NCBI GenBank assembly: GCA_034620365.1
Contig: JAQGEQ010000192.1
Coordinates: 3,777,001 to 3,841,000 of the forward strand
Direction: 5' to 3'
Source: Pegea sp. RAD2-039
Taxonomy: Eukaryota > Chordata > Thaliacea > Salpida > Salpidae
Length of the DNA stretch: 64,000 nucleotides
In this document: piece after piece, positions 38,757 to 50,667 of the stretch
How the letters are laid out: every line of letters begins with the position of its first letter
Position numbering within the stretch: position 1 is the stretch's first letter
The notes under the pieces: generated by a model
The model's input: only the letters and a program-made list of their open reading frames with translations
The model's database searches: none
Told to the model about the DNA's origin: nothing
Made by a program: the position numbers and the translations under genes

Positions 38757-41700
38757 CTAAAAATATACATTTAGAATATTAATCAAGAAAAAGTAAATCT
38801 ACATTAACAAATTCAAGCACTAAAAAACACTAATTAAAGCAAAAAATAATTGAAGATAAGACTTAAAACATTGAAATATACCAATAAAAATACCAAGATA
38901 CATTAAGATATGAATTGTTACTTTTACCAAGATACATTTGAATCGTTACTTTTAAAGTTAACCATCAAATTATTCTGTGTAAAATTCACTAGTAACAACA
39001 TGTTCTAGTTGCTAGAACTAACCATAACTCTAACTTAGATTTTATAAGAACTTTTGTGACTTGTGAAAATAAAAGGTTAAAATTCTACAAAACAAATTTA
39101 TTAAAATGAAAAAAAAATTATATAAATCATTAATAATTAAAACCTGAACAATTAATAATTTTTAGTCATTTTTTTCAAAATTAAGAAAATATCAAGAAAA
39201 ATTGAGAACTCAAAATGGCATGAGAAGTCAAATAATTATTTTGAAATCATTAAAACATAAGTTTATCAGGAAATTTCCAAAATAAAAAAGCAGCTTAAAT
39301 CCGGAAAGTAACTTCAATACCATGTTGCTTAAAATTGTTACAACCACTAAGTCGCATGACAGAGTTACCAGAGTAATAAAATTGAAAAATTATTAAGTAG
39401 CACTTTTTTGGTATAAAACATTTTATAGTATTTGATATAGATACTGATCTGCTGTGAAAATATATAGGATTATTAGAATCATTTGCATCAAAATTTTTAA
39501 GAAATTTATTTAGTATCATAAAATTTTAAGTATTTTTTTGACTTTTAAATACTTTTTCAAATATGTGAAATTTTAAGCTATGTTGTACCACCTTATCACC
39601 AATAAGGTTAAGAGCAACATTGAAAATGGTTATGAGAATTTTTTTTCAATATTCAAATTTTAACCAGGGAAGACTAGATTTTTTTAAGAGCAAAAATAGA
39701 TACAATAATATAATAGAAAATTATCATTATAAAAATAGGCTTACTTAACGAAACTTGCCTTAAAGAGTACTGTAACTATCAATATAAAGTAAACGTGTTA
39801 AGTTAACTATAAGCTTTGTAAATAATCTAAAACTCGTAGTGAAAGCTAATCTACATCAGTTATCATTGTTATGTAAATATAAATCCAAAAAAAAACAAAC
39901 AATAAAACACAAATAACCACAATACTGCAAAAAAAGTAAGTCAAGTAAAACATAACACACATTTTTTTATCAAAGTTTGTGCTTATTACGATGTCTATTA
40001 CGGAACGTTTCATCAACTAGGGACGAATTTTTACAAGTGCAAGCTAAATTAATCAAAAGAGATTTTTTCATTAAATGCTTCTTTTATGCTAGTGGCAAAG
40101 CCAATTAATCAAGTATTCTTATAAAGAATTGTATTGCTGTCAAAGAACCTTTTTTCACCAAAGTTTTTTTGAAATGAAATTTATTTATTTGTAAATTGAA
40201 GAAACTTTTCAAAATAAAGATGAAGTAGAATTCAAAATAAAAGAAAAGCTATTTACATATCTTTTCTGGACACAGATTGCAATTTTATTGCAATTTAAAT
40301 TAATAGAATTTGTATGATTGGATACAAAACTTGTATGATAATTATAAAAATGATTTCAAATTATGTAACTCCTAAGAAAGTTCTTGATTAAAAACAATAG
40401 TATTTTAAGTTGGTATGAGTTATTCAATTTTTTTTAGAATGATCAAGTAAAACTAAAAGAATTTAACTCAAGGAAGTATTAAAACTAACTGATAAACCTG
40501 ATGCGATCAAGAAAGTTCAAAAAGATAAAAGTTTTATTGTGAGCCTCAAAAAGGGATTTGTAAACTGTTGATAAATCATAGTTCTTGAAAATTTAAAGAA
40601 ACTAGTTAAAACTATTTGAACTGTAAGTTTAGTGAAACTAATTATTTAATTGCAAATAATTCATTACGTTAGTTATACTAAACAAAATTACTTTGAAGAT
40701 ATAAAGAAAGAATATTATAACCGAACTTCCAAGTAAACTTACTTTTGAACTCTAAATGATTAGTTTAAAATATATAAGCTCAGTTGATCGGTAATCAAGT
40801 TGTCTTTGTCTGCTTTAATAATTTATCATCTAAATATTCAAAAATCAACTAATTAACTTACTTGTAATCATAAATTATTATTCAATTTCATAAATTAATA
40901 TAATATCTATAATATAATAATCAGTAAGTAAATTTTTAATTATTTAACATTTTTGTATACAAAACAACCACAAACTGTATTAAAAGATAACCTATGTTCT
41001 TAGTGAAAGCTTGAAATTAAGTTACAAAAGCTTTCTAGAAACCTAGCAACGAAAGCTTGCTTCTGCGATTTTGTCCAAGGCTTGTCTACATATCTACCAA
41101 CACTATCATGTTTTTTACTAAGTTTAATTTATAATTATATAAAATAAGTCATAAGGAAAATAAATGTTATATATTTATTTGTTCATTTCTTTTGTAATTA
41201 TATTTCATTTTGTCAATGAAAGATAATGTATAATTATAAAGCCTAATAATTTAGGTATAAAAGCTATTGTCTATAGTTTTATAAACATTATAATTATCTC
41301 AAATTGATATTACTTTAAGTTGAATTTATACAATTCTTTCACGGTTATGTTTAAGTAATTCTTTAGATAAAAATTTAGTCATTTTAGTGTTTTTAAGTCA
41401 TCAACATTTATGATTAATTTTATGTTTATATTGTACTTATTATTAACTACTGCACTGTAATATGGCATTGCTACTACAAAAGGTTTTATTTTTATGATAT
41501 ACTAAAATATATACCTTCAAATTACCTTATATGCCAAATGTAATGGTTACTATTTGTATATCTTTCATTTGATCTTTTTGTAATTTTTTTTTATTGCTTT
41601 TTAATTTCATTGTTGAAGTTCTTTTGAAAAATTTTTTAATCTTAGAGATTAAAGTTAATTAAAAATGAAAGTTAAAAAAATTAATTTCGTCAATTAATTT

Positions 41701-42027
41701 TGATCTAATCTTTTATTATATCTATTTCAAATCATCGAGAAATAAGTTATTATAAATTAATTTTCTGATTACTTTGTTATTCAAGATGACTTGAAGTTTA
41801 TTCAATGTACCATGGTAAAATTTTGAATTGATAGCATGTTAATTTAATTGTTTAACTTCAGGCTGTAAGAATTCTATAAAATTATATAGTAAGTTTTTAT
41901 TTGTTAAAATTTATTTTTACAATTTTCTCTCAATTGTGGTTAACTTAGTAAAAGCTTTTTCAAATCGTAATGATGATCTATCTGAAACAACTCAACGTGC
42001 TAAGAGTTCTAATTTTTTTACTTAGAT
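38757..42027. other. AT-rich spacer between POLR1F and CCDC24
   Basis: Contains the presumed divergent promoters of the two genes. No gene recognised. A less AT-rich patch near 41030-41110 carries an RFX X-box-like element at 41038-41050. Confidence 0.55.
41038..41050. promoter_or_regulatory. X-box-like element upstream of CCDC24
   Basis: GAAACC-T-AGCAAC resembles the RFX X-box (GTNRCC, short spacer, RGYAAC) with one mismatch in the left half. RFX factors drive ciliary genes. It is about 1 kb from the CCDC24 start codon, so the link is tentative. Confidence 0.2.
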
Positions 42028-43189
42028 ATGAAAGCAAGTAAGAAAGTACTACCATATAAAAAACCATTTTCAGTTTGGGAGTTAATAAAATCAATTGTAC
42101 CTAATGAAGAACTTCCTATTATTCAATCTGCTATTGGTGAATCACTCATTGAATCATGTATTGATTTCAAAAATGAGATTGAAGTTCTCTTACAAATTTT
42201 GAATGATATTAACTGTAATAAAGAATTTATTTTTTCAAATAAACCCAAAAACTCTCTACCAGAATCCCCACGAATGAAAGAAATGTTGAAGATGGAAATA
42301 AAAATGTTAGCTCAAAATTTAAACTTTAAATCAAACATTCAATATTCATCATTAAATGAATCCAATATAAAAACAATTGAATATATTTCGGAAAATGTCG
42401 CATCTGACGGACCTTCAATTCCTGTTCGGTTGCAAGAAAATTCAGCTGCTTCATCATCTTCTCCAGTCAAGTTAAAAGATGTAAAGAAGAAATATAAACG
42501 TTTGTGATGTTGATAGAGTCCTCCAGATCCTTAAAGACGCTGTTTTAAAGGAGTGTAAAACACTGGAACAAGATATTAAGTTTTTGCAGGAATCTATCGA
42601 GCAAGCACATACATCTAATCACCAAAGATCTGTTGGTAATGACTGTGCAGTCGAACCGACAATGATACAATTAAAGGAAGCGAGAAAGAATCTTGAAAAT
42701 GAGATCTTGCATTCCTGCCGTAAATCTGCTTCAACACGATTATCAAGTGCCCCTTCTACTTCTTCGTGGAAATCAAAAGTTCCTGATTTACTAGCAACAA
42801 CAAAAGTTGAGGTTCAAAAAACAAGCAGTTGTAAGAAGTTTAAAGTTAAAGAATGCTGGGTAGAACCTTCATGGACAAATGAAATGAATGATCATTCACC
42901 GATGGTAAGTCGTCCATCTACTAGAGACTTGAATACTATTCAAAAAAGGCTAGACACTTTAAATATAAACTCTTCAAAAACATCAGATGTCGTCAAAACT
43001 CATTCTTTAGATGATATAGAAATTCATAAACCAACCATAAAAAGAATGCCCAAAAATAATAACGATCATACTATTAATAAAAGTTCAAATAAACTTTTAA
43101 CTACTCGTCAGCAGTTGATAAAAAATGGGACTCTTCTGAATTCACCTATTTCTAAAGTTAATTCTTCAAATTTACAAAAAATTATGTAA
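42028..43189 (+). CDS. CCDC24: CCDC24 homologue interrupted by a one-base frameshift
   Basis: Frame 1 (42028-42507) begins MKASKKVLPYKKPFSVWELI and contains NEELPIIQSAIGESLIE and the SPRMKEMLKMEIKMLAQNL segment, matching the order W-E-L-(x)-P..LLRQELR-x-LLQGL of CCDC24 as I remember it. It then stops at TGA after KKYKRL. Coding resumes at once in the +1 frame with CDVDRVLQILKDAVLKECKT, LEQDIKFLQESIEQ and AVEPTMIQLKEARKNLENEI, which correspond to the next conserved block (IDQVARHL..EECHTLEREI..EPTLAELKEQKKAMEQE in human), and ends at 43189. Without the extra base the product would be about 386 aa. A GT-AG intron at 42481-42589 would rejoin the frames but would delete the conserved block. A splice acceptor two bases before the ATG suggests trans-splicing or a 5' UTR intron. 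Function is poorly known; the family is coiled-coil and expressed in ciliated tissue and testis. Confidence 0.8.
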
Positions 43190-46100
43190 CTAAAATTAAA
43201 AGTTTAAATAACAAGTTAAAGCGAGAAGTTTTGAGTTATACAGAATCTAAATGAGCTTAAAATAGTTCTAAAATTAGTTTTAATTTAATTACTATATCCT
43301 TTCTTTGTTCTTCATGTCTTATTTATTTTAAATTATGCTATTTAATTGTTTTGTTGGGATATGTGGAATACTGTAGTGGAGATTTTATGTATAACGTCAT
43401 TTTTGTTGATGTAAAAAAATAAATTTTTAATAAACTTTTGATAAATAAAAAACATTTGACTGTTGACTATTTACATTTCTTGAAACTTTCAGGTATAAAT
43501 ATGTTTTATTACTTCTTCTTTGCGGCAAATTTCTAAAAAAATTATATGTTGTTACTGTTTATAATAAGTTGCTTTATTACTTAAGTACCATGTGGCTTCT
43601 TCAACATATTTAAGAATGAATTTGGTGCAAGCTTATCAAATAAGTGATCTTTCACAATTTTCAAAAGAACGCACCTTTAAAGCCGAACAAAATCAATGAT
43701 AAAATAATAATTTCGGTTTTTGACATTTTTATGACAGAAAAATAGCCTCAGGGGTGTTAAGTATAATCGCTTCCACTTCCGAAAACCGTAAAGTATTTCA
43801 AATAGTTTTACAATACTGGTTGAATACTAGATGGCAATTTTGAAAGGTTTATGAGTTTTGGTGAAAAGTATGAATTTCCTGACAAAAGCATTTAGTTGTA
43901 TTGAAATAATTCCTAGCACTTTGCGTGTTAAAACTGATGAAATTGCTAGCAACTTACAAATGATATCACTACTATATATAAATCATAAAATAAATTTAAA
44001 GTAAGTTATCAACGATGTTTTATGAAATTAATTAAGGAAAAAATAAAGCTAATTAATTTTCAAATTACATCTTTAAATAGCTGTATCAAAAATTTTTAGA
44101 AAAAGTCGAAAAAGATTTCTTTTACAAAAAGTTACCTCTATATTTAGTAATAAATGTATTCGTTTTAATTGTATAACAGTTGAGCTAATACCTCATATCA
44201 ATTATCAAGTAAAAAAATTGGTCGATAAGTATAAAAATAATTTGTAAAGTAATTTGACTAAAGATTTTTGAAAACATATTCTTGCCTTTGAATTGTTTTA
44301 TTTCTAGTCAGAGATAATACTACCTCTCTTCAGCTTGTTTTTCGAGAAAATAGATAAAGTGTTAAAGAGTGAACCTTTTTAAACCAGTATCAGTTGAGAG
44401 TATATACAAGATTGAGCTTCTACATTTTTACAAAATCAACAATAATGATTTCAAGAGTCAATCAAATTATGAATTAATATTAAACTCCAATGCATTTTTA
44501 TTGATAATTATCAAAACAAAATCAGTTTTAAACATGGCAAATGGATTATGATTAAGTACCAAATTTATTTTTCAAATCTTCTGAGTTATGTGTACAACTT
44601 CTTATAGAATTTTCCGAGATTTAAGCATAAACTTTTTTTTTCTTCTGCAAAGTTCCATCAACATAATCTAACTTGAAATTAAATAAATAAAAGAAAGTTT
44701 TTAGTAAATGTAGCTGTAGCTTGTTTATCACAAAATTTATTTTGCGTTTATAAATATTTACGTAGGGTTTGATAAATAAACGAGATTAACTGATTTTATT
44801 TCTAAACAAAATAACTAGCATAGTAAAAATAATCTCCCAGCAACATAACCAAATAAAATGTATCCGTCTTACATCTTTTAAATATTGAACTTCAAAAACA
44901 CAAACTTATAGTAAGAGAGTATTTTGCTTTGTTATTCATAAATCTATTTTCTACGATATCAAGTATTTACTTCTAAATTCAATCAATAAATTTGTTTTTT
45001 AAGTCATTATGTCTTATTCTTTACTGATTAGCATTAAAAGATTTTAGAAGAAACTTTTTTGGTACTTCTTACTTTTTGAACCCTATATTCTAGAGTTCTG
45101 CTAACGCCAGTAACATAAACAAGATAAAACCATTCTTCAACTCAATTGAATCTGTACCTTTCCTCAAGATAAATTGATCTTATTAAGATTTATGGTTGAA
45201 GTGAGAAACTAATGTAAATCAACAATGATACTATTTATGCTGAATTTTAAGAATATCAGTGGAATACTATTCTAGGTACGAATCAAATATTATCTTTCAT
45301 GAGAAAACCCACAACATACAGAGAAATTGATTACTTTACAAGAAGTTATTGAAATATGAGATGGAAGCCGGAATTGATGTATCAATTTATGCTTTTCAAT
45401 TTTGTAACGGTCTTTTGACTGAACTCTTATTTGTCTTACTAAATACTGATTACCAAAGAATGAGGTAAGTAGCAATTCTTTAAAAGTTGTACTATCATAA
45501 GATTAAGTTAGCTAGTGTAAATGACTTGGGATGTTTATTAAAAAGTAAAAGAAACGAACAGTTTTTCGTTTTTCAACAACAACAAAGTAAATAAAAAATA
45601 TTTTCTAACTAATAATTGAATCTAAAATATTTTGTTTAATTATTTTCAATTATGGTCATAATTGTCATGCTTAATTGAACAATATTTGGAAAGCTGATCA
45701 GGATCATCAAGAAACTTTGTTTTTCAGGGTGTCGACTATCGACGTCAGTCAGTGTTGTCACTAAACACCGTGTATGTGCTTGCGTGCCGATGACGTAGAA
45801 GCTCAATAAGTTGAGATGGTTTTTGATAGACGCCTTCAGTTTTCTTTAGCAAGTCTGCGTGAAAACATATCACAAAATTAATCTTTAAAGAACCAATTAT
45901 ATTTGGTTGTTTTAGCTTTCTTATGTTTTTGCTCTTAACAGATTAGCAGCTTATTTATTTGAAGTTATAACTACTTTAATTTTTATTGTGGGTACTTAAA
46001 AGACTTGCTTTTAGCGCGTCTTTATGTCTTTGATGAGTTCTATTGTTGAAAGATTTGGTTTCAAGGATTTTAAATTGAAAGTATTGAATTTTTAGTAATG

Positions 46101-47284
46101 TTTTAAGTAAAATAATAAACGAAAAGCTTTTGAAAAAATCGTATTTAAGCCTTTTACTTTTCCCATGATTCAACTGCTAAATGCTCATTGTAAAAAGATT
46201 ATGAAACTAGCTGTGTCTTACTCTTCTTAAGTAAATTTGAAATATTGAATACTTTATTTGATTCTTACGTGTGGTATGGTTGAATCAAATATAAACAAGT
46301 TAATGCATGTCTGACTTTATTTATGTTAATTGTAGTTGTAACAATTATCATTATAAATGTTTCACCTGCAGTCCTGATTTTTCGCCTTAAAATGTACTTG
46401 TCACTGACTTATTTACTTATCAATTCTTATTAGTCAAACAAATCTTGTTTTTAAAACAAACCTTTAATATCAGATAAAGATATAAACAAACTATTCAATA
46501 CCGTAAAAAATAATATGTAATTAGCTTTTTTGAGTTGATTTAAATCATTAGTTCAAGATATGTGAAGTAACTTTTTTGAGTATAATATTTTGGAAAGTAA
46601 ATTTAATGGTTCATAATTCTAAGAGATAAAACTTTGTTTACGTTTGAAACAATTGATCTATCTAAGATTATTCAATCTTATCTATATAAAAATACAACAT
46701 TCTGCCTTTGTTAGTGTATTATTTCGATAAGAGATTCGATAAATCATCCGCAAAACTATATAGATTCTCGCTGAAAAAGAAAGCTTAAATAATTTTTGCG
46801 CTGAAAATAAAATTTTGATTTATAAACCTTTACGGCTCGTGAAAGAATTCCCAATTCATGAAATATCTATCGGTGTCATGTGTTTAGGTTTATTTGATTC
46901 TAGCGTCATGTGAAAAGCATTTGATAATAATGAGTTGAAACTTTCATTGCTATATTATTACTAATATGCAACTAATGAAACATTAAAAAATATAAACTGT
47001 TTTATTGATTATTGAAATTTTAGATATAAACTTTTTTTGGTTTGATTGTAATTATGTTTGAGTGTTAACCATCTAGTTATGCGATAAACATTGCAGACAG
47101 ACGCTACACTAAAGTATCACAGTATTTATGATAAAAGTAGATCCATAAACTTGAACTGTGGGCGTTTTAGTTATTTTAGATACCAAATATTATCTAAAGG
47201 AAACCCAGTTTTGTTCATCTATTTTACAGACAACTCTTTAACTAAACGATTGAAAATGTGACGTGATTAAGTCACAATTATACT
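43190..47284. other. Long AT-rich spacer upstream of the PDE gene
   Basis: AT-rich with no gene recognised. A compositionally distinct patch at 45725-45830 has GACGTCAG (45741-45748) and TGACGTAG (45791-45798), two CRE-like words, and may be a regulatory island. Confidence 0.5.
45741..45798. promoter_or_regulatory. Paired CRE-like words
   Basis: GACGTCAG and TGACGTAG 42 nt apart in a GC-richer patch about 2.8 kb upstream of the PDE8-like gene. They are candidate CREB/ATF sites by motif only. Confidence 0.25.
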
Positions 47285-47690
47285 GTGCTTGTATAATAAA
47301 TCAGACACATTGACAGCCTTGAGACTTCTTTCTTCTCTGCACAAGGGTTTTGATTATAGTGGAAACTACATGCGCCGACTTGTAGCTCGAAGCTTGACGG
47401 CAGGTCCCAGTGACATGGTATAGTGTCATCGAGGTCAACGAAATGTAGATTTTTTGTTTTGATTTACTTCCATGCCCTTTGCTTCTCCCCAAGCAACTAA
47501 AAGGTAGTGGCATCACTAATAACAATCGGGAAAAATACTTTCGGCAGTCGATAGTTGGCGCTGTTTGCGCGGTTAACCGTATCTCCGACGATAAAGTGAG
47601 ATTCAAGCCCACATATGCAAGTCATATTGGATTGGTATCCAATAGTGTGAACCTCCACCTTGTCGCCCTGGTCACTTAATATAAGATCAC
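47285..47690 (+). mobile_element. GC-rich interspersed element, candidate SINE
   Basis: A sharp GC-rich island of about 400 bp. GATTCAAGCC at 47600-47609 resembles a polymerase III B box, and about 45 nt upstream the text AGTTGGCGCTG resembles an A box, so a tRNA-derived head is plausible. Both-strand open frames through it carry no known motif. It has no detectable sequence identity with the island at 16.6 kb apart from the B-box-like word. Confidence 0.4.
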
Positions 47691-48561
47691 TTATTAGATA
47701 TGTTTTAATGCATCCTATAATCTTATTAAATAGCTTTATAAAAGCTAAATCTCTGTGGGTTTAGACTTTGCGAATAAAAGTTAGGTGGTCTTTTGTGTCT
47801 ACACGATTTAATGGTGATGTAATACAATCTTTTTGACGCTTGTAAGAGAGTGTTAAACGCCAGAGGCGTTGGCAGCTGTGAAATAAACTCTTTTGTAAGA
47901 CGCCGGTGTAAGTTATGGAACGAAAATCAGCAAGATGTACAAAATTTAATGCAAAAAGAAGCTGAGGAATTTAAAGAAAGGCAAAAGTAGTAAGTGGACT
48001 CGTAGAAGGTGTTGAAACTCATTGTGAACCACAAGGCAAACTCCACACACTTGCCTTTTTCGTAAACATCAACGTAATTACAGCATGTACTGTGATTAAA
48101 AACAGTCTATCAAAAATTTAGCATACATTTTGTTCTTTAGAAAGCAGTGCAGTTGAGTTGAAAGAGCCTCTTAAAATTACAAGCTGCTATCAAGACCATG
48201 ATTTATTACTTTTTGGAAAAATGATAACATTTAATGTTTATATAATTTTATATCATCAGTGAACTCAGTTTGACTTTAGAAGTAATATAAACTGTCATAA
48301 AGAGAGATAGCGTTAATAGATGATTTTATATAGTTTGTTCAGTATATTTTGTTTCACAATTATTCAGATACTACAAAGTAGCTTGAAGCAGAAGTTAGAA
48401 AAAGTGTAAAACTAACTTAACTAACCCTAGCAGTTCAAATAGTTCAAACTTTTACGAAAGTATTTTTTACGATATTGTTTTCGAGTGACATTTTTCAGGC
48501 TGTATACAAAATATTCTACTGATTTTAATGATTTAAAATTTTATTTACAGTAAAGTTTAAA
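47691..48561. other. Spacer before the PDE gene
   Basis: Moderately AT-rich. 47830-48060 is less AT-rich and may be the tail of the element to its left. No coding frame recognised. A splice acceptor (TTTACAG) at 48544-48550 precedes the first PDE exon. Confidence 0.45.
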
Positions 48562-50667
48562 ATGACCTTAAATATTATTGAAAACATTGAAGAACTTAAA
48601 AAGTATGATCAACCAAAAATTATAAAAATCGCAACCTGCTCTACAACGAAAAACTTTTATGCTGAAAGTAAGACCATTATTGATTGTATTTTGTCCTAAT
48701 ACTACATCTACCTATCTATCTATTATATATACGTAGAATTTATCAATGAAGACCAGGAAAACAAATTATCAAGAGGCAGTGAAACTTCAACAATCGCTAA
48801 TTCTGATATCTACTCTTGGAACTTTGAAATTTTTTATTTTGAAAATATTAATAAGGAAAGGTTAGTGAAAAATAAAAGATTATAATTGTAAGATAAAATT
48901 TAAAAACTTTAGATCTTTAAACTTTCATTATGAATGTTTTGTCAATTAAAAATATTTTCAACGTAATCGCAATTATTACTTTCAATTTTAAAATTATTTC
49001 CAAGACTTCCAATCTTACCGTTAAATAGTATTGTATTAAAATAAGAAAACTTCTGAAATATTTTAATCGCATAATTAGGTTTTTAAAAATTATTTTTATG
49101 TACGTAGAACTTTGGTTATAATGGGAATGACTATACTTGAAGATTTTGATGCTTTAAATGTTCTTAAATGTTCAAAAAAAATTCTTCAAAACTGGTTAAC
49201 TAAAGTTGAAGAAAATTATTTTTCCGAGAATCCTTATCACAACTCTACTCATGCTGCAGATGTGCTACATGCCACGACATTTTTGTTGAATCAGCCAGAC
49301 ATGGAGGTCTCATTTAATTTAATTCACAAATTTATTAAATGAAAATCTGGCTTATTAAGATAAATTGCTAGATTTGTTTAGTGAAAACCATATCAAAGTT
49401 ATATGTTAGCTTTTTATACGAAATACTTTGTTCATTTAATCTCATAGTTAAATGTTTAAAAAAGTTTTCTAAACTTAATATTTATTATTTAGAAATGGTT
49501 TGATAAAATAGACAAAGTTGCAATTTTGCTATCAGCTATTATTCACGATGTTTCGCACCCAGGAAGATCTAATACATTCCTTATCAATACCAATAATGAA
49601 TTAGCAAGATTATACAATCACAAGTAAGTAAAAGTTAGAAAAACAGATATTTTTGAAATTTAGCTTTTACTAAAAAAATTGAATCTTATTTCTGTACGGT
49701 TCATTTGTTTTAAAATTGCGGGATTTATTCTTTCAGTTCAATATTGGAGCATCACCATTTCAATGTTGCTTTTTCTTTTACTTTAAAAAATGATAATTGT
49801 AATATATTTGCAAATCTAAACAAGTAAGTTTTTATTAAAACCGTTATGCGTATAAACATTAAAAATAAAATGAACTTTAAATAGTGATGAGTTTGAGTAT
49901 ATGGAAGATTCTATTGCTAAATCAGTTTTGGCAACTGATATGTCAACTCACGATGAACATATCACAGATTTTGTGAGTTTTTTTGAAGGAATTAAATATA
50001 CTCAAGTAAGTAAAATGCATGCACCTGACTAAAGTAAATGTAGTTTATGACTATTTGCAGGGAAATCTATCTGAAGAAAGTCTACAATTTGGCAAAGGAA
50101 TCATTCAAAGAATTATATCTAAGATAGCTGATATTTCCAATATTAGTAAAAAAAGAGATATTAGCTTGGAGTGGACGTATCGTATAACAGAAGAGTTTTT
50201 TCAACAAGTTAGCAGATGGCTTGCAATTATAAGCAGAAATCAAAATATCTTTGATCATTAAAATTACATATTACTCAGTAAAAGGTGTTATGATGATTAA
50301 TCGCTTATTTTCTGTTTAATTCGTAGACTGACGAGGAGGTTAGTCAAAATCTTCCTCTTTCATTACCCGACTTCAAGCGTAACTCATGCAATTTACCAAT
50401 TACTCAATCTTACTTTATTCAAAAATTTGCTATAGGTCTCTTTGAAGCATATAATAGTAGGTTTTTTTCTTTAAAAAATTTAATTTAGAGGTAAAATTGT
50501 TGTATAAGCCATTTCTAACATAGCTTATTTTTACAGATGTTTTTGATGTGACGGAGATCTTATCTCATGCTCATACGAATCTTTTGTTTTGGGAGAAACT
50601 CACAAGTTTTAAGTTGAAAAGTGTTGAAGAAGTGAGAAACTTTTGTTTGATCAAAGAAAATGATTGA
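48562..50667 (+). CDS. PDE8-like 3',5'-cyclic nucleotide phosphodiesterase
   Basis: Class I phosphodiesterase that hydrolyses cAMP (PDE8 is cAMP-specific). Exons: 48562-48667, 48737-48860, 49108-49306, 49493-49623, 49737-49823, 49885-50005, 50061-50207, 50327-50456, 50537-50667; 391 aa. The region from YSWNFEIFYFE onward follows the PDE8 catalytic domain: YHNSTHAADVLHAT (His121 and His125), HDVSHPGRSN (His161, Asp162, His165), LEHHHFNVAF, VLATDMSTHDEHI, KIADISN (metal Asp280) and the nucleotide-clamp Q332-S-Y-F335. All metal and substrate residues are present. The usual second Asp in HDVDHPG is Ser. The N-terminal REC and PAS domains of PDE8 are absent, and the loop between HDEHI and LIKR is short. 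The frame is open to the acceptor at 48550, so upstream coding exons could exist, although none was seen in 5 kb. Confidence 0.85.

Noticed and set aside
42481-42516. 36-nt GT-AG segment as a micro-intron in CCDC24
   Set aside because: Its length is a multiple of three, so removing it does not correct the frameshift and leads to a stop within a few codons.
47285-47690. Intact tRNA gene in the GC-rich island
   Set aside because: The A- and B-box-like words are imperfect and I could not fold a cloverleaf with a paired acceptor stem, so only a SINE-like call is made.
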